A stretch of 64,000 bases of DNA. Origin: Xanthobacter dioxanivorans (GTDB lineage Bacteria > Pseudomonadota > Alphaproteobacteria > Rhizobiales > Xanthobacteraceae). The translations under genes were made by a program, and so were the position numbers. Under the pieces are notes generated by a model that was not told where the DNA came from, ran no database searches, and was given only the letters and a program-made list of their open reading frames with translations. Shown piece by piece: positions 51,493-63,255 of the stretch. Every line of letters begins with the position of its first letter. The first letter of the stretch is position 1. The stretch covers positions 3,142,501 through 3,206,500 of the forward strand of contig NZ_CP063362.1 of NCBI RefSeq assembly GCF_016807805.1. Reading direction: 5' to 3'.

Positions 51493-52965
51493 TTACAGGC
51501 CGATGTCGTCGAGCCTCTTGCCCGTGGTTTCGATGCGGAACAGGTAGGTGACGACGGCCCCGAGGAGCGAGGCGCCCACCAGCAGGTAGAGCAGCGCGCG
51601 CGTGCCCAGATCCACCAGCAGGATGGGAAAGAGGAACGCCGTCATCACCGCGCCGATCTTGGCGAAGGCGGCGGCGAACCCCGCACCCATGCCGCGGATG
51701 TGGGTGGGGAAGACCTCGCCCGCCAGAAGATAGGTCTGCGCGTTCGGGCCGAGATTGGTCATGAAGTTGAACAGCATGAAGCCGGCGAAGACGAGGAGGA
51801 TGCGCGTCTGCCCGTCGTAGAAGGTCGACAGGGAGGCCACCAGCAGCCCGGCGGCACAGCCGAGAAAGCCGAGGATCTGCAGCGGGATGCGGCCCACCCT
51901 GTCGGCCAGCGCCACCGCCGTGCCGATGCCGACCAGCAGCAGCAGGTCGATGAGCGCGGCCCCCTCCGCCGCCAGCATGTCGTCGGCGACGATATCGGTG
52001 AGGTCCTGGGCGTGGACGGCCGCATGCCCCAGCGCCGCGGCGAGGATGGTGGGCGTGAAGATGCCGATGCCGTAGGTGGCAAGGTCCTGCAGGAACCACG
52101 GCACGCCGGCGAGGATGGTGGCGCGCAGGGTGGGTCCCTGGAACAGCACCGCCAGATGGCGTTGCTGCCCCTGGTGGTGCCGGTGCCGCCGGGCGAGGTG
52201 GATGGCCTTGGGATAGGCCGGGCTGCGCCGCAGCAGCAGCTCCGCGTGATGCTCAGCCTCCGCCACCCGTCCGCGGGCGACCAGCCAGGAGGCGCTCTCG
52301 GGCACGAAGAGCCGGCCGAGGGCCACCGCGGCCGCCGGCAGGATGGCCGCCGCATACATGAGGCGCCAGGCGCTGACCTCCGACAGGTTCGAGAGCACCA
52401 CGTAGCCCACCAGGGTGCCGATGAGGGCGCCCACCGCCTGGAAGCCGAAGGCGCTCAGCACCAGCCGGCCGCGGGCCGGCGTCGGGATGCTCTCGGAGAT
52501 GACGAGATGGGCGGTGGGGTAGTCGCAGCCGAGGGCGACGCCCATGCCGAACAGGAACGTCACCGTCCAGCCATAGGTGGGGCTCACGGCGAGCAAAGCG
52601 AGGAAGACGATGAATATCATCATCTCCAACACGAACATGAACTTGCGGCCGAAGCGGTCGGCAAGGCCGCCGAGCAGCAGGGCGCCGACGAGGATGCCGG
52701 CCAGGCTCGCCGCGCTCAGGATGCCGTGCTGGAAGGCGTCCATGCCGAATTCCTTCGCCATGAGCGGCAGGGCCACGCCGGTCATGAACACCACCAGGCC
52801 CTCGAAGAACTTGCCGGCGGCGGCGAGCCACCAGATGCGCCATTGCATGCCGGTCATGGGGACGCTGGCGACGCGGGTGCCGTCGCGCCAGACGGGCGCC
52901 TCGTCGATATAGTCCTGGACCGATCTGCCGAGCTCCTCGGCGGGTGTCGTCCGCATCTCGTTCAT
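51493..52965 (-). CDS. Major facilitator superfamily transporter (sugar-porter type)
   Basis: A 490-residue MFS carrier with about 12 predicted membrane helices. The loop motif GGLADRFGRKFMFVLEM near residue 100 and PESASWLVARGR near residue 225 are sugar-porter/metabolite:proton-symporter signatures. The central cytoplasmic loop carries a histidine-rich stretch (ARRHRHHQGQQRH), which is unusual and could bind metal. ATG 52965 follows GGGGGAGG. The substrate may be an aromatic acid, sugar or phosphate. It is a single gene, with no catabolic neighbour to indicate the substrate. Confidence 0.9.
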   Translation of the reverse strand: MNEMRTTPAEELGRSVQDYIDEAPVWRDGTRVASVPMTGMQWRIWWLAAAGKFFEGLVVFMTGVALPLMAKEFGMDAFQHGILSAASLAGILVGALLLGGLADRFGRKFMFVLEMMIFIVFLALLAVSPTYGWTVTFLFGMGVALGCDYPTAHLVISESIPTPARGRLVLSAFGFQAVGALIGTLVGYVVLSNLSEVSAWRLMYAAAILPAAAVALGRLFVPESASWLVARGRVAEAEHHAELLLRRSPAYPKAIHLARRHRHHQGQQRHLAVLFQGPTLRATILAGVPWFLQDLATYGIGIFTPTILAAALGHAAVHAQDLTDIVADDMLAAEGAALIDLLLLVGIGTAVALADRVGRIPLQILGFLGCAAGLLVASLSTFYDGQTRILLVFAGFMLFNFMTNLGPNAQTYLLAGEVFPTHIRGMGAGFAAAFAKIGAVMTAFLFPILLVDLGTRALLYLLVGASLLGAVVTYLFRIETTGKRLDDIGL

Positions 52966-53169
52966 CGTGACCTCCCCCCGTCCGCCCACCGGAGCAGAAA
53001 AACCGCCGCCGATGAATGCCCTGTGACGCGCCGATTCGCCCGCATTGCGCGCGGATCGGCGCGTGCTCTAGAAAGGCATTTCGCCGGCCGCGGGGGCAGG
53101 GCGGCCCGGACCTGGCGGCCGGGCGGCGCCGCGGGCCGGCGCAGCGTCCCTCCGGTAGAGAAGAGTGCC

Positions 53170-53874
53170 ATGGTTTCGCGTCGCCTCCCCGCCCGCCTCG
53201 TTCTCGCGCTCGCCGGGGCCGCGACCCTTGCCGCCTGCCAGGGCAACCCGGACAGTTGGGGCACCGGCGTGGTCAAGCAGACCGACGATTTCGGCGACTA
53301 TTCCGAGACCATCGTGTCCATCCCGAAGCCCACCGCCGGGCCGCGCCAGTTCCAGTGCGCAGGGCCGTTCGCGCCCAATACGACGGCGGTGAACATCGCC
53401 GCCGACTTCGGCCAGGGCAACGTGGTGAGCGGCAACATCATCTCGCCGGACGGCAGCACCGCCCCCGGCATCGTGCTGCTGCCCAACGACCCGGCCCTGA
53501 GCCTCGAGATCGCCTGGAAGGACCCGGCCAGCCTCGCCTTTCCCCGCCGCGTGGCATTCACCGAGACCAGCGCCTGGAGCGTCAACGGCATTTCCATCGG
53601 CGCCAGCCTCGCCGACCTCGAGAAGGCGAACGGCAAGCCCTTCCGCATCCAGGGCTTCGGCGGGGCGGCCGGGGGCGTGGTGGGGGACTGGCGCGGCGGC
53701 AAGCTCGCCAATATCGGCGGGGGCTGCGAGCTCGGCGTGCAGCTCGCCTTGCCCGCCAGCCTCGGCGGCGCGGCGCAGGCGCGGATCTCGGGGCCGAAAA
53801 GCGTGGCGTCCAGCGATCCGGCCGTGCGCGCCGCGAACCCGACGGTCGGCGTATTCTGGGTGAATTATCGTTGA
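53170..53874 (+). CDS. Predicted lipoprotein of unknown function
   Basis: A 234-residue secreted lipoprotein. The signal ends in the lipobox LAAC with the lipidated cysteine near residue 23. The mature part contains FQCAGPFAPNTTAVNIAADFG, SLADLEKANGKPFRIQGFGG and GGGCELGVQLALPASLGG. The SLADLEKANGKPF segment resembles small repeat domains of other alphaproteobacterial periplasmic proteins, but I cannot name a family. ATG 53170 follows GAAGAG. It is divergent from the MFS transporter and 70 bases upstream of a methyltransferase on the same strand. Confidence 0.7.
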   Translation: MVSRRLPARLVLALAGAATLAACQGNPDSWGTGVVKQTDDFGDYSETIVSIPKPTAGPRQFQCAGPFAPNTTAVNIAADFGQGNVVSGNIISPDGSTAPGIVLLPNDPALSLEIAWKDPASLAFPRRVAFTETSAWSVNGISIGASLADLEKANGKPFRIQGFGGAAGGVVGDWRGGKLANIGGGCELGVQLALPASLGGAAQARISGPKSVASSDPAVRAANPTVGVFWVNYR

Positions 53875-53944
53875 GGTTGCCCGGTACGTCGGATATCTCT
53901 CGAGCTTCCCTAGCGGCATGGCTTGGGGGGATGGAGATGGCCGG

Positions 53945-54637
53945 ATGGCGGACTGGATCTCGTTCTGGAATGGCGAGAACGCCATCTATGTGAACGAGCG
54001 TCACCGGCAGGTGCATTATGCGCGCATCGCCGCCGACCTGGCGCGCTTCGTTCCCGGGCCGCGGGCGCGGGTGCTCGATTTCGGATGCGGCGACGCGCTT
54101 GGCGCCGAGGCCATGGCCCGTCGCTGCGGCCTGCTCGTGCTGAGCGACGCGGCCCCCGCCGTGCGGGCGCGGCTGGCGGAGCGGTTCGCGCGGGTGCCGA
54201 ACATCTGCGTGCGCTCCCCCGAGGAGGTGGAAGCCCTTCCGCCGGAGAGCTTCGACCTGATCGTGTGCAATTCCGTCGCCCAGTATCTGACGCGCGAGGC
54301 CTTGTCCGCTTTGCTGTGCCGCTGGCGCGTGCAGCTGGCGCCGGGCGGCAGCATCCTGGTTGCCGACGTGATTCCCCCGCATGTGAGCGCGGTGGTGGAC
54401 GCCGGCGCGCTGCTCGGCCTCGCCATCCGGGAGAAATTCCTGCCGGCGGCGCTCACCGGCCTCGCGCGGATGTACTTCTCGCCCTATCGCCGGCTGCGGG
54501 GCGAGCTGGGCCTCACCACCTATGAGGAAAGCGAGATGCGCGCTCTGCTGGAGGGAGCGGGCTTCGTAGCGCGTCGCGTGCAGCCCAATGTGGGCCACAA
54601 CCAGCAGCGCATGGCCTTCCAGGCGTTCAGGCCCTGA
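53945..54637 (+). CDS. Class I SAM-dependent methyltransferase
   Basis: A 230-residue methyltransferase. The SAM-binding motif I is VLDFGCGDALGAEAMA (about residues 43-58), and motif IV is in FDLIVCNSVAQYLT near residue 102. LAPGGSILVADVIPP near residue 130 is the next typical strand. The substrate is unknown. ATG 53945 has TGGAG upstream; ATG 53918 has none. It converges on the GtrA gene with 13 bases between, so no functional link is implied. The C-terminal RVQPNVGHNQQRMAFQAF shows no further domain. Confidence 0.85.
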   Translation: MADWISFWNGENAIYVNERHRQVHYARIAADLARFVPGPRARVLDFGCGDALGAEAMARRCGLLVLSDAAPAVRARLAERFARVPNICVRSPEEVEALPPESFDLIVCNSVAQYLTREALSALLCRWRVQLAPGGSILVADVIPPHVSAVVDAGALLGLAIREKFLPAALTGLARMYFSPYRRLRGELGLTTYEESEMRALLEGAGFVARRVQPNVGHNQQRMAFQAFRP

Positions 54638-54650
54638 CCGGTCGGATCCC

Positions 54651-55085
54651 TCAGGCCTGGCGCGCGCCGGGGCGGTGGGCGAACGCCCACAGGCGGTAGC
54701 CGGAGAATGTCCAGAGCATGATGAGGCCGGAGGTGATGGCCTGGGCAAGGAGGTAGAACAGCCCCAGCCGATGCACCAGCAGCTCCATGAGCAGGCCGTT
54801 GAGCCCGAAGGCCACCCCGGCGATGACCATGAAGCGCGGCACCGCTCCGGCGTGGGAGCGGGTGGTTTCGAACGTGTAGCGGCGGTTGAGGGAATAGGAC
54901 ACGATCCCGCCCACCACGAAGCCCACCGCGGAGCCGGCCACCGGGCCGAGCAGGTCCTCCTCCACCACCAGCGTGAGGGCGGCGAAATGCGCGGCGGTGG
55001 CGGCGAGCCCCACCCCGACGAAAGTGGAGAACTGCCGGACGAGGTCGCGGTATCTGTGGACCAGACCGGCGAGGGAAGACGGCAC
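54651..55085 (-). CDS. GtrA family membrane protein
   Basis: A 144-residue GtrA-like protein with four predicted membrane helices, beginning VRQFSTFVGVGLAATAAHFAA (helix 1), with the conserved SYSLNRRYTFE near residue 65 in the loop after helix 2. GtrA proteins flip or carry lipid-linked sugars for surface polysaccharide modification. Only a GTG start at 55085 fits, with a poor ribosome site, so expression may be low or the start differently placed. No glycosyltransferase is next to it. It is divergent from carB, with a 343-base leader between. Confidence 0.87.
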   Translation of the reverse strand: MPSSLAGLVHRYRDLVRQFSTFVGVGLAATAAHFAALTLVVEEDLLGPVAGSAVGFVVGGIVSYSLNRRYTFETTRSHAGAVPRFMVIAGVAFGLNGLLMELLVHRLGLFYLLAQAITSGLIMLWTFSGYRLWAFAHRPGARQA

Positions 55086-55192
55086 CTGTGTCGGCTCCGG
55101 CGATGAAGGATCGGGTGGCGGCTTCCGTCGCCGTAAATTATGGTCTAAGGAAGCCCATCAGCGCGCAGGGTGAAGAGAATTCTCGAGGTGTG

Positions 55193-55276
55193 ATGTCCTC
55201 GCACTCGCTCCGCCTTCATGCGCGCACGCTTCGGACGAGGTCCGCGGCGGTGCTCGATCCTTTCGGGGGCGCGTGA
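55193..55276 (+). CDS. Possible arginine-rich leader peptide of carB
   Basis: A 27-residue open frame, MSSHSLRLHARTLRTRSAAV followed by LDPFGGA. It has four arginines between residues 7 and 16, which is high for so short a peptide. The ATG follows GAGGTG. Its stop lies in the loop of the terminator-like hairpin at 55267-55293, so a ribosome reaching the stop would melt it. Carbamoyl phosphate feeds arginine synthesis, so arginine-responsive attenuation is plausible. I know of no described case in this group, and GC-rich DNA is arginine-rich by chance. Confidence 0.35.
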   Translation: MSSHSLRLHARTLRTRSAAVLDPFGGA

Positions 55277-55293
55277 CCCGCGGCCCTTTTTTT
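55267..55293 (+). terminator. Intrinsic-terminator-like hairpin in the carB leader
   Basis: GGGC-GCG pairs with CGC-(G)-GCCC, with one bulged base and a 5-base loop, followed directly by TTTTTTT at 55287-55293. The nearest upstream plus-strand gene ends over 600 bases away, so this is not its terminator. The palindromic hexamer CCGCGG at 55242-55247 could pair with its copy at 55278-55283 and so break the terminator stem. Confidence 0.55.
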
Positions 55294-55428
55294 GCGCCCG
55301 GAGCGCGATAGGGAAAGGCTGCGAGCGCCGGCCGGCATCCACGCCCCGATGCTTCGACGAAACTGATCCCGCTGCCGGATCCGGGCCTTGTCGGGCCGGT
55401 CGGCGACGGTGGAGAGCGCCAGACAGAA

Positions 55429-58803
<3,375 letters not shown>

Positions 58804-59055
58804 CTCTGCGTCCCCGGTTGGACGCGGCGCGCGTGGAATCTCGTTCCGCCACGGGCGTTTTCGTTGTCGTCTCCCCTCGCCGGATGGCCGAGGGGGGCGG
58901 CGGAGCCTTCGCTGTGGGAGATGTCTCCCCGCGCGGGCGGTCGCCGAGGTTTTGGAGCGCCGCGCTTCAGGCCGCGGCTCTGTTTCAGGCGTCGGATGCG
59001 CCGGTTCACGGCGAATCCGGCGCGCCGACATTTCAGGAGGTCTGAAGAAGGACCC

Positions 59056-59529
59056 ATGGAGAAGATTCCCATGACGGCGGGGGGCTACACCGCCCTCGAG
59101 CAAGAGTTGAAGCAGCGTCAGCAGGTGGAGCGTCCGCGCATCATCGCCGCCATCTCCGAGGCGCGCGCCCATGGCGACCTGTCCGAGAATGCGGAGTATC
59201 ACGCCGCCAAGGAGCAGCAGTCGCTGAACGAGGGCCGCATCGCCGACCTGGAGGACAAGCTGTCGCGCGCCGAGGTGATCGACGTGTCCAAGCTTTCGGG
59301 CGACGTGGTGAAATTCGGCGCCACGGTCACCCTCGTCGACGAGGATACCGAGGAGGAGAAGGTCTGGCAGATCGTCGGCGACAGCGAGGCTGACGCGAAG
59401 GCCGGCCGCATCTCCATCTCCTCTCCCGTGGCGCGGGCGCTCATCGGCAAGAAGAAGGGCTCTTCCGTGGAGGTGGTGACCCCGAAGGGCGCGCGATCGT
59501 TCGAGATCGTCGGGGTGCGCTGGGCCTGA
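59056..59529 (+). CDS. greA: Transcription elongation factor GreA
   Basis: A 157-residue GreA, which enters the RNA polymerase secondary channel and rescues backtracked complexes. The N-terminal coiled coil is [20 protein letters not shown], with the tip region [20 protein letters not shown] carrying the acidic residues that stimulate RNA cleavage. The C-terminal FKBP-like domain ends [15 protein letters not shown] 59056 follows GAAGAAGG. The carB-greA-lrp-trxB order is a conserved alphaproteobacterial arrangement. Confidence 0.97.
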   Translation: MEKIPMTAGGYTALEQELKQRQQVERPRIIAAISEARAHGDLSENAEYHAAKEQQSLNEGRIADLEDKLSRAEVIDVSKLSGDVVKFGATVTLVDEDTEEEKVWQIVGDSEADAKAGRISISSPVARALIGKKKGSSVEVVTPKGARSFEIVGVRWA

Positions 59530-59656
59530 GCCGGATACGCCGGCTCGACGGTCCGGGCGCCGGCTTTCCCGCTTCTCGCCTCTTGTGGCGGCGTGGTCCC
59601 CCGGCTCGCCCGGGGGGAACATCGCTCCGCACGGGCTTCGCGCTGCGGAGCCGCCC

Positions 59657-60142
59657 TCAGGCGCCTTTCGGCACTCCCGATTCCAGCGGCACAACGGGGG
59701 CGTTCTTGGCCTGCTTCAGGGTGAGCGCCGTCTTCACGTTGCGCACGTTCGGCGCGGCGGTGATCTCCAGCACGAAGGCCTGGAAGGTCCGCAGGTCCGG
59801 CGCCACGCACAGCATCAGGAAGTCCACGTCGCCGGAGAGCATCCAGGCGCTGCGCACGAGAGGCCATTGGGCGATGCGTTGCTGGAAGGCGTCGAGGTCC
59901 GTTTCGGCCTGGCTGATGAGGTGCACCATGGCAAAGGCCATCAGGTCGTAGCCGAGCCGCTTTTCCTCGAGCAGCGCCCGATAGCCCAGGATGATGCCGT
60001 CCTCTTCCAGCGCCCGCACCCGGCGCAGGCAGGGCGGGGCGGAGATGCCGACGCGGCGTGACAGCTCCACGTTGGTCATGCGCCCATCCCGCTGCAGCTC
60101 GTCGAGGATCTTCCAATCGACAGCGTCGAGGCGAACGGTCAA
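59657..60142 (-). CDS. Lrp/AsnC family transcriptional regulator
   Basis: A 161-residue Lrp-type regulator. The N-terminal helix-turn-helix is VDWKILDELQRDGRMTNVELSRRVGISAPPCLRRVRALEEDG in outline (residues about 8-50), and the C-terminal RAM ligand domain includes VRSAWMLSGDVDFLMLCVAPDL. It starts at TTG 60142: this gives the family N-terminus and has AGGAG at 7 bases, and no ATG fits. It is divergent from trxB. The region between contains a near-palindromic GCGTT...AACGC and an AT-rich patch that may be its own operator. It probably senses an amino acid; its target genes are unknown. Confidence 0.92.
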   Translation of the reverse strand: MTVRLDAVDWKILDELQRDGRMTNVELSRRVGISAPPCLRRVRALEEDGIILGYRALLEEKRLGYDLMAFAMVHLISQAETDLDAFQQRIAQWPLVRSAWMLSGDVDFLMLCVAPDLRTFQAFVLEITAAPNVRNVKTALTLKQAKNAPVVPLESGVPKGA

Positions 60143-60230
60143 GGCGAGGCTCCTGTGGGGCAACGGACAGCGGCACCTTAGTGCGCGTTTGCCGCAACGC
60201 AACGAAATAATCTTTCGCGGGGTGCGTCCG

Positions 60231-60275
60231 CGAAGCGTTCCGCCGCCGTGCGCGGCCCTGCGGCGGAACGCTTCG
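60231..60275. repeat. Perfect 15-bp inverted repeat upstream of trxB
   Basis: Arms CGAAGCGTTCCGCCG and CGGCGGAACGCTTCG are perfectly complementary around a 15-base GC-rich loop. The repeat lies between the lrp-like and trxB promoters, 141 bases before the trxB start. No T-run follows, so it is not an intrinsic terminator. It could be a strong mRNA structure in the trxB leader or a protein-binding site. Confidence 0.6.
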
Positions 60276-60416
60276 ATCGGCAGCGGAGCCGGTGCCTTGT
60301 GGCGGTGCAGGAGAGCCCCTACATTCGCGCATGGCTCCCGCGCTGGCGCGGGACAGGCTCCGGGCGCGCCGCATGGCGTCGGCGCAGGGCCCGACGCAGC
60401 GTTTTCCGAGGACATT

Positions 60417-61382
60417 ATGACTGCCCAGAACGTGAAGGTCGTCATCATCGGGTCTGGCCCCGCCGGCTATACTGCGGCCATCTATGCGGCCCGCGCGATG
60501 CTGGAGCCGGTGCTCTTCGAGGGCATCCAGCCCGGCGGCCAGCTCACCATCACCACCGATGTGGAGAATTATCCCGGCTTCGCCGACCCGATCCAGGGTC
60601 CGTGGCTGATGGAGCAGATGCGCGCCCAGGCCGAGCACATGGGCACGAAGATCATCGCCGACCACGTGGCGAGCCTTGATCTCTCCCATCGGCCGTTCCG
60701 GATGGTGACCGAATCCGGCGCGACCTACGTGGCCGACGTGGTGATCCTCGCCACCGGTGCCCAGGCGCGCTGGCTGGGGATGGAGAGCGAGGCGGCCTAT
60801 CGCGGCTTCGGCGTTTCCGCCTGCGCCACCTGCGACGGCTTCTTCTATCGCGGCAAGGAGGTGGTCGTGGTGGGCGGCGGCAACACGGCGGTAGAGGAAG
60901 CGCTGTTCCTCACCAACTTCGCCTCCAAGGTGACGGTGGTGCACCGCCGTGACGGCTTCCGCGCCGAAAAGATCCTGCAGGAGCGCCTGTTCGCCAATCC
61001 CAAGGTCAACGTGGTCTGGAATGCGGAGCTCGCCGAGGTGGTCGGCCTGAACGACGACGCCATCACCAAGGTCACCGCCGCCAGGCTGCGCGACGTGCGG
61101 ACCGGTGCCCTCACCGAGCTCGGCGCTGACGGCATATTCATCGCCATCGGCCATGCGCCTGCCACAGAGCTGGTGAAAGACCAGTTGAGGCTCAAGGAAA
61201 GCGGCTACGTCTGGACCGCTCCCGATTCCACGGCCACGTCGGTTCCGGGCGTGTTCGCGGCGGGCGACGTGGCCGACGACATCTATCGCCAGGCGGTCAC
61301 GGCGGCGGGCCGTGGATGCATGGCCGCACTGGAGGCGGAACGCTTCCTGGCGCACCAAAGCGTGGCGAAGGCGGCCGAATAG
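60417..61382 (+). CDS. trxB: Thioredoxin-disulfide reductase
   Basis: A 321-residue NADPH-dependent flavoenzyme that reduces thioredoxin. The FAD-binding GSGPAGYTAAIYAARA lies near residue 12, the redox-active CATC in SACATCDGFFYRG near residue 137, the NADPH-binding VVGGGNTAVEEALFL near residue 155, and the C-terminal FAD motif GVFAAGDVADDIYRQAVTAAG near residue 280. ATG 60417 follows CCGAGGA. It is divergent from the Lrp-type regulator and 153 bases upstream of a LysR-type gene. The arrangement is common in related genomes. Confidence 0.97.
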   Translation: MTAQNVKVVIIGSGPAGYTAAIYAARAMLEPVLFEGIQPGGQLTITTDVENYPGFADPIQGPWLMEQMRAQAEHMGTKIIADHVASLDLSHRPFRMVTESGATYVADVVILATGAQARWLGMESEAAYRGFGVSACATCDGFFYRGKEVVVVGGGNTAVEEALFLTNFASKVTVVHRRDGFRAEKILQERLFANPKVNVVWNAELAEVVGLNDDAITKVTAARLRDVRTGALTELGADGIFIAIGHAPATELVKDQLRLKESGYVWTAPDSTATSVPGVFAAGDVADDIYRQAVTAAGRGCMAALEAERFLAHQSVAKAAE

Positions 61383-61535
61383 CCCGCCTCCCGCCGCGCC
61401 CCGTCCCGGAGGCAGGTGCTTCCGCGATGGAGGCATCTGTGTGAAGGCGCGGCGCCGGACTCTTCGTTCTAACCGATTGAACCATGTGGCAGTCCCGGCG
61501 GAGAATGGCCGGTGACGGGTGAGGGGCTGGGGCTG

Positions 61536-62425
61536 ATGGATTGGGACAAGCTGAAGGTCTTCCACGTCGCCGCCGAAGCCGGTTCGTTCACCCATGCGGG
61601 CGAGACGCTGGGCTTGTCGCAATCGGCGGTGAGCCGGCAGGTCTCCGCGCTCGAGGCCGAGCTGAAGGTACCCCTGTTCCACCGCCACGCCCGCGGCCTC
61701 ATCCTCACCGAGCAGGGGGAGCTGCTCTACCGCACCGCCCATGAGGTGTTCCTGAAGCTCGAATCGGCGCGCGCGCAGCTCACCGACAGCCGGGAGAAGC
61801 CCAATGGCGACCTGCGCGTGACCACCACCATGGGGCTCGGCACCCACTGGCTGACGGCGCGGGTGGGCGAGTTCGTGGACCTGTTCCCCGACATCCGCAT
61901 CCAGCTCATCCTCACCGACGAGGAACTGGATCTCGCCATGCGCGAGGCGGACGTGGCCATCCGCATGCGCCAGCCGGTCCAGCCGGACCTGGTGCAGCGC
62001 AAGCTGTTCACCGTTCACTTCCACGCCTACGCCTCGGCCGATTATCTGAAGCGCCACGGCCACCCGCGCTCGCTGGACGAGCTCGACAAGCATCGCATCC
62101 TGCTGCTGGGCGGGCCGATTCCCTCCTACTTCCAGGGGCTCAACTGGCTGGAGCATGCCGGCCGCGACGGCTCGACCCCGCGCATTCCCGCCTTCGAGGT
62201 GAACAACGTGCTCGGCCTCAAGCGCGCCGTGGAGCGCGGGTGGGCATCGGCACGCTGCCCGACTACCTCTCCGACGATTCCACTTCCCTGGTGCAGCTTT
62301 TCACCGACCGCGAGACGCCGAAGCTGGAGGCCTATTTCACCTACGCGCAGGAAATGCGCTCGGTGGCGCGCATCCAGGTCTTCCGCGACTTTCTCATCTC
62401 CAAGGCGCAGCGCTGGAATTACTGA
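61536..62425 (+). CDS. LysR-family transcriptional regulator, broken by a one-base deletion
   Basis: A LysR-type regulator of 296 residues if one base is restored. The N-terminal helix-turn-helix is HVAAEAGSFTHAGETLGLSQ with SAVSRQVSALEAEL following. The effector-binding domain continues to PAFEVNNVLGLKRAVERG. The frame then breaks at the G3 run 62238-62240, and the rest (VGIGTLPDYLSDDSTSLVQL to the end SKAQRWNY) is in another frame. One extra G gives the normal C-terminus and family length. ATG 61536 (MDWDKLKVFH) matches relatives; GTG 61512 is an alternative. It follows trxB, a position where related bacteria carry the same type of regulator. Confidence 0.85.
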
Positions 62426-62519
62426 TTTATGACCGTCGATGGTAAACTGGTGCCTGTCACGCCGTCGAGCCAAGCGCTGGGCACATGCCTGATATGCGAT
62501 CAGTCTCCATTGCAAAATG

Positions 62520-62651
62520 CCTAACGGACGGGCACTTTACCCAAGCGCTGATTGCATCCTGTGCGGTGCGTCAGCTGTTCCCCTCTGGAAGGTTCGCCGC
62601 TCTGCGGCGATACTTGCCGGGCTCCTAACCGGGCCCGGCATTTTTCTTTTT
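62520..62651 (+). ncRNA. Candidate small RNA with intrinsic terminator
   Basis: Three successive stem-loops are visible: an outer stem GCTGA (62547)/TCAGC (62571) enclosing a small inner stem, TCGCCGC-TCT-GCGGCGA (62594-62610), and the terminator stem below. The spacing and final T-tract are what a bacterial small RNA would show. I cannot place the 5' end or name a family. The region could instead be the 3' tail of lysR. Confidence 0.35.
62615..62651 (+). terminator. Rho-independent terminator
   Basis: TGCCGGGC pairs with GCCCGGCA over 8 bases around a 10-base loop and is followed by TTTTTCTTTTT. It is the best intrinsic terminator in the window. It ends either lysR or a small RNA. Confidence 0.85.
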
Positions 62652-62736
62652 GGACCCCGTTCAGTTCCGCTGCCGTTGTCATCGGCAGCGTCTATAACTG
62701 TGCTGTTGGCCCAACCCTCCTGCAACGGGGACTAAA

Positions 62737-63255
62737 ATGGCTCTACTGAAACGCGGGCTCGCCGGCGAGCCGGTGAAAATCCTCCAGGCCAAGCTCGGGG
62801 TGAATGCGGACGGCCAGTTCGGCCCCGCCACCGAGGAGGCCCTGAAGGCCTACCAGAAGCAGCACGGTCTTGCCGCGGACGGCATCGCCGGGCCGGACAC
62901 CTTCGCCGCCCTCGCCCTGCCGGAACTGGTCCTGCTGACGGTGGGCAGCAAGGGCGAGACGGTGAAGAAGCTGCAGGCCGCCCTCGGCATCACCGCTGAC
63001 GGTGCCTACGGCGCGGGCACCGCCAAGGCGGTGTCGGCGTTCCAGGAGAAGAACGGCCTGGAGGCCGACGGCATGGCCGGGCCGGTGACCCTCGCGAAGA
63101 TCGATGTCTTCGCCGCGGCGTTCTCGCCCGAGGCTGTGGCCAAGTCCCAGGCGGCGCCCGGAACCGTGAGCGCCGGCGGCAAGCCGGCCGAGGCGGGCGC
63201 GGCCGCCGCACCGAAGAAGAGCATCTGGCAGTCCATCACCGAATTCTTCTCCTGA
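62737..63255 (+). CDS. Peptidoglycan-binding domain protein (two PG_binding_1 repeats)
   Basis: A 172-residue protein with two peptidoglycan-binding type 1 domains. Repeat 1, residues about 5-60, has GEPVKILQAKLGVNADGQFG and GPDTFAAL; repeat 2, about 68-122, has GETVKKLQAALGITADGAYG and GPVTLAKI. The two are clearly related. A linker rich in alanine and glycine follows, and the C-terminus (KKSIWQSITEFFS) is amphipathic. There is no signal peptide, so it may be a cytoplasmic or unconventionally exported binder, or part of a larger toxin-like secretion system. ATG 62737 follows GGGG. It lies before a proline-rich gene and a VanX-type dipeptidase. Confidence 0.85.
   Translation: MALLKRGLAGEPVKILQAKLGVNADGQFGPATEEALKAYQKQHGLAADGIAGPDTFAALALPELVLLTVGSKGETVKKLQAALGITADGAYGAGTAKAVSAFQEKNGLEADGMAGPVTLAKIDVFAAAFSPEAVAKSQAAPGTVSAGGKPAEAGAAAAPKKSIWQSITEFFS

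Larger units (their letters stand above)
55086..55428. other. Leader region of carB (divergent from gtrA)
   Basis: About 343 bases. It holds a short arginine-rich open frame (55193-55276), a small hairpin (CGGAC-GAG-GTCCG at 55232-55244) and a terminator-like hairpin with seven Ts (55267-55293), all before the carB start. Together they have the form of an attenuator. An AT-rich patch near 55135-55145 may be the promoter. Confidence 0.5.
62426..62736. other. Intergenic region with several hairpins and an intrinsic terminator
   Basis: About 311 bases between the lysR end and the peptidoglycan-binding gene. It is less GC-rich than its surroundings. It contains three hairpins ending in an intrinsic terminator (a possible small RNA, listed separately) and an 8-bp hairpin (CGCTGCCG/CGGCAGCG, near 62670-62692) before a TATAAC -10-like hexamer close to the next gene. 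No protein of known type fits. Confidence 0.5.

Noticed and set aside
59199-62156. Open frame of 985 codons on the minus strand opposite greA, trxB and lysR.
   Set aside because: It contains the real Lrp-type gene's DNA in a different frame and otherwise has no conserved sequence.
62580-62610. tRNA-like GGTTCGCC sequence.
   Set aside because: There is no acceptor or anticodon arm around it; the sequence is part of a hairpin before the terminator.
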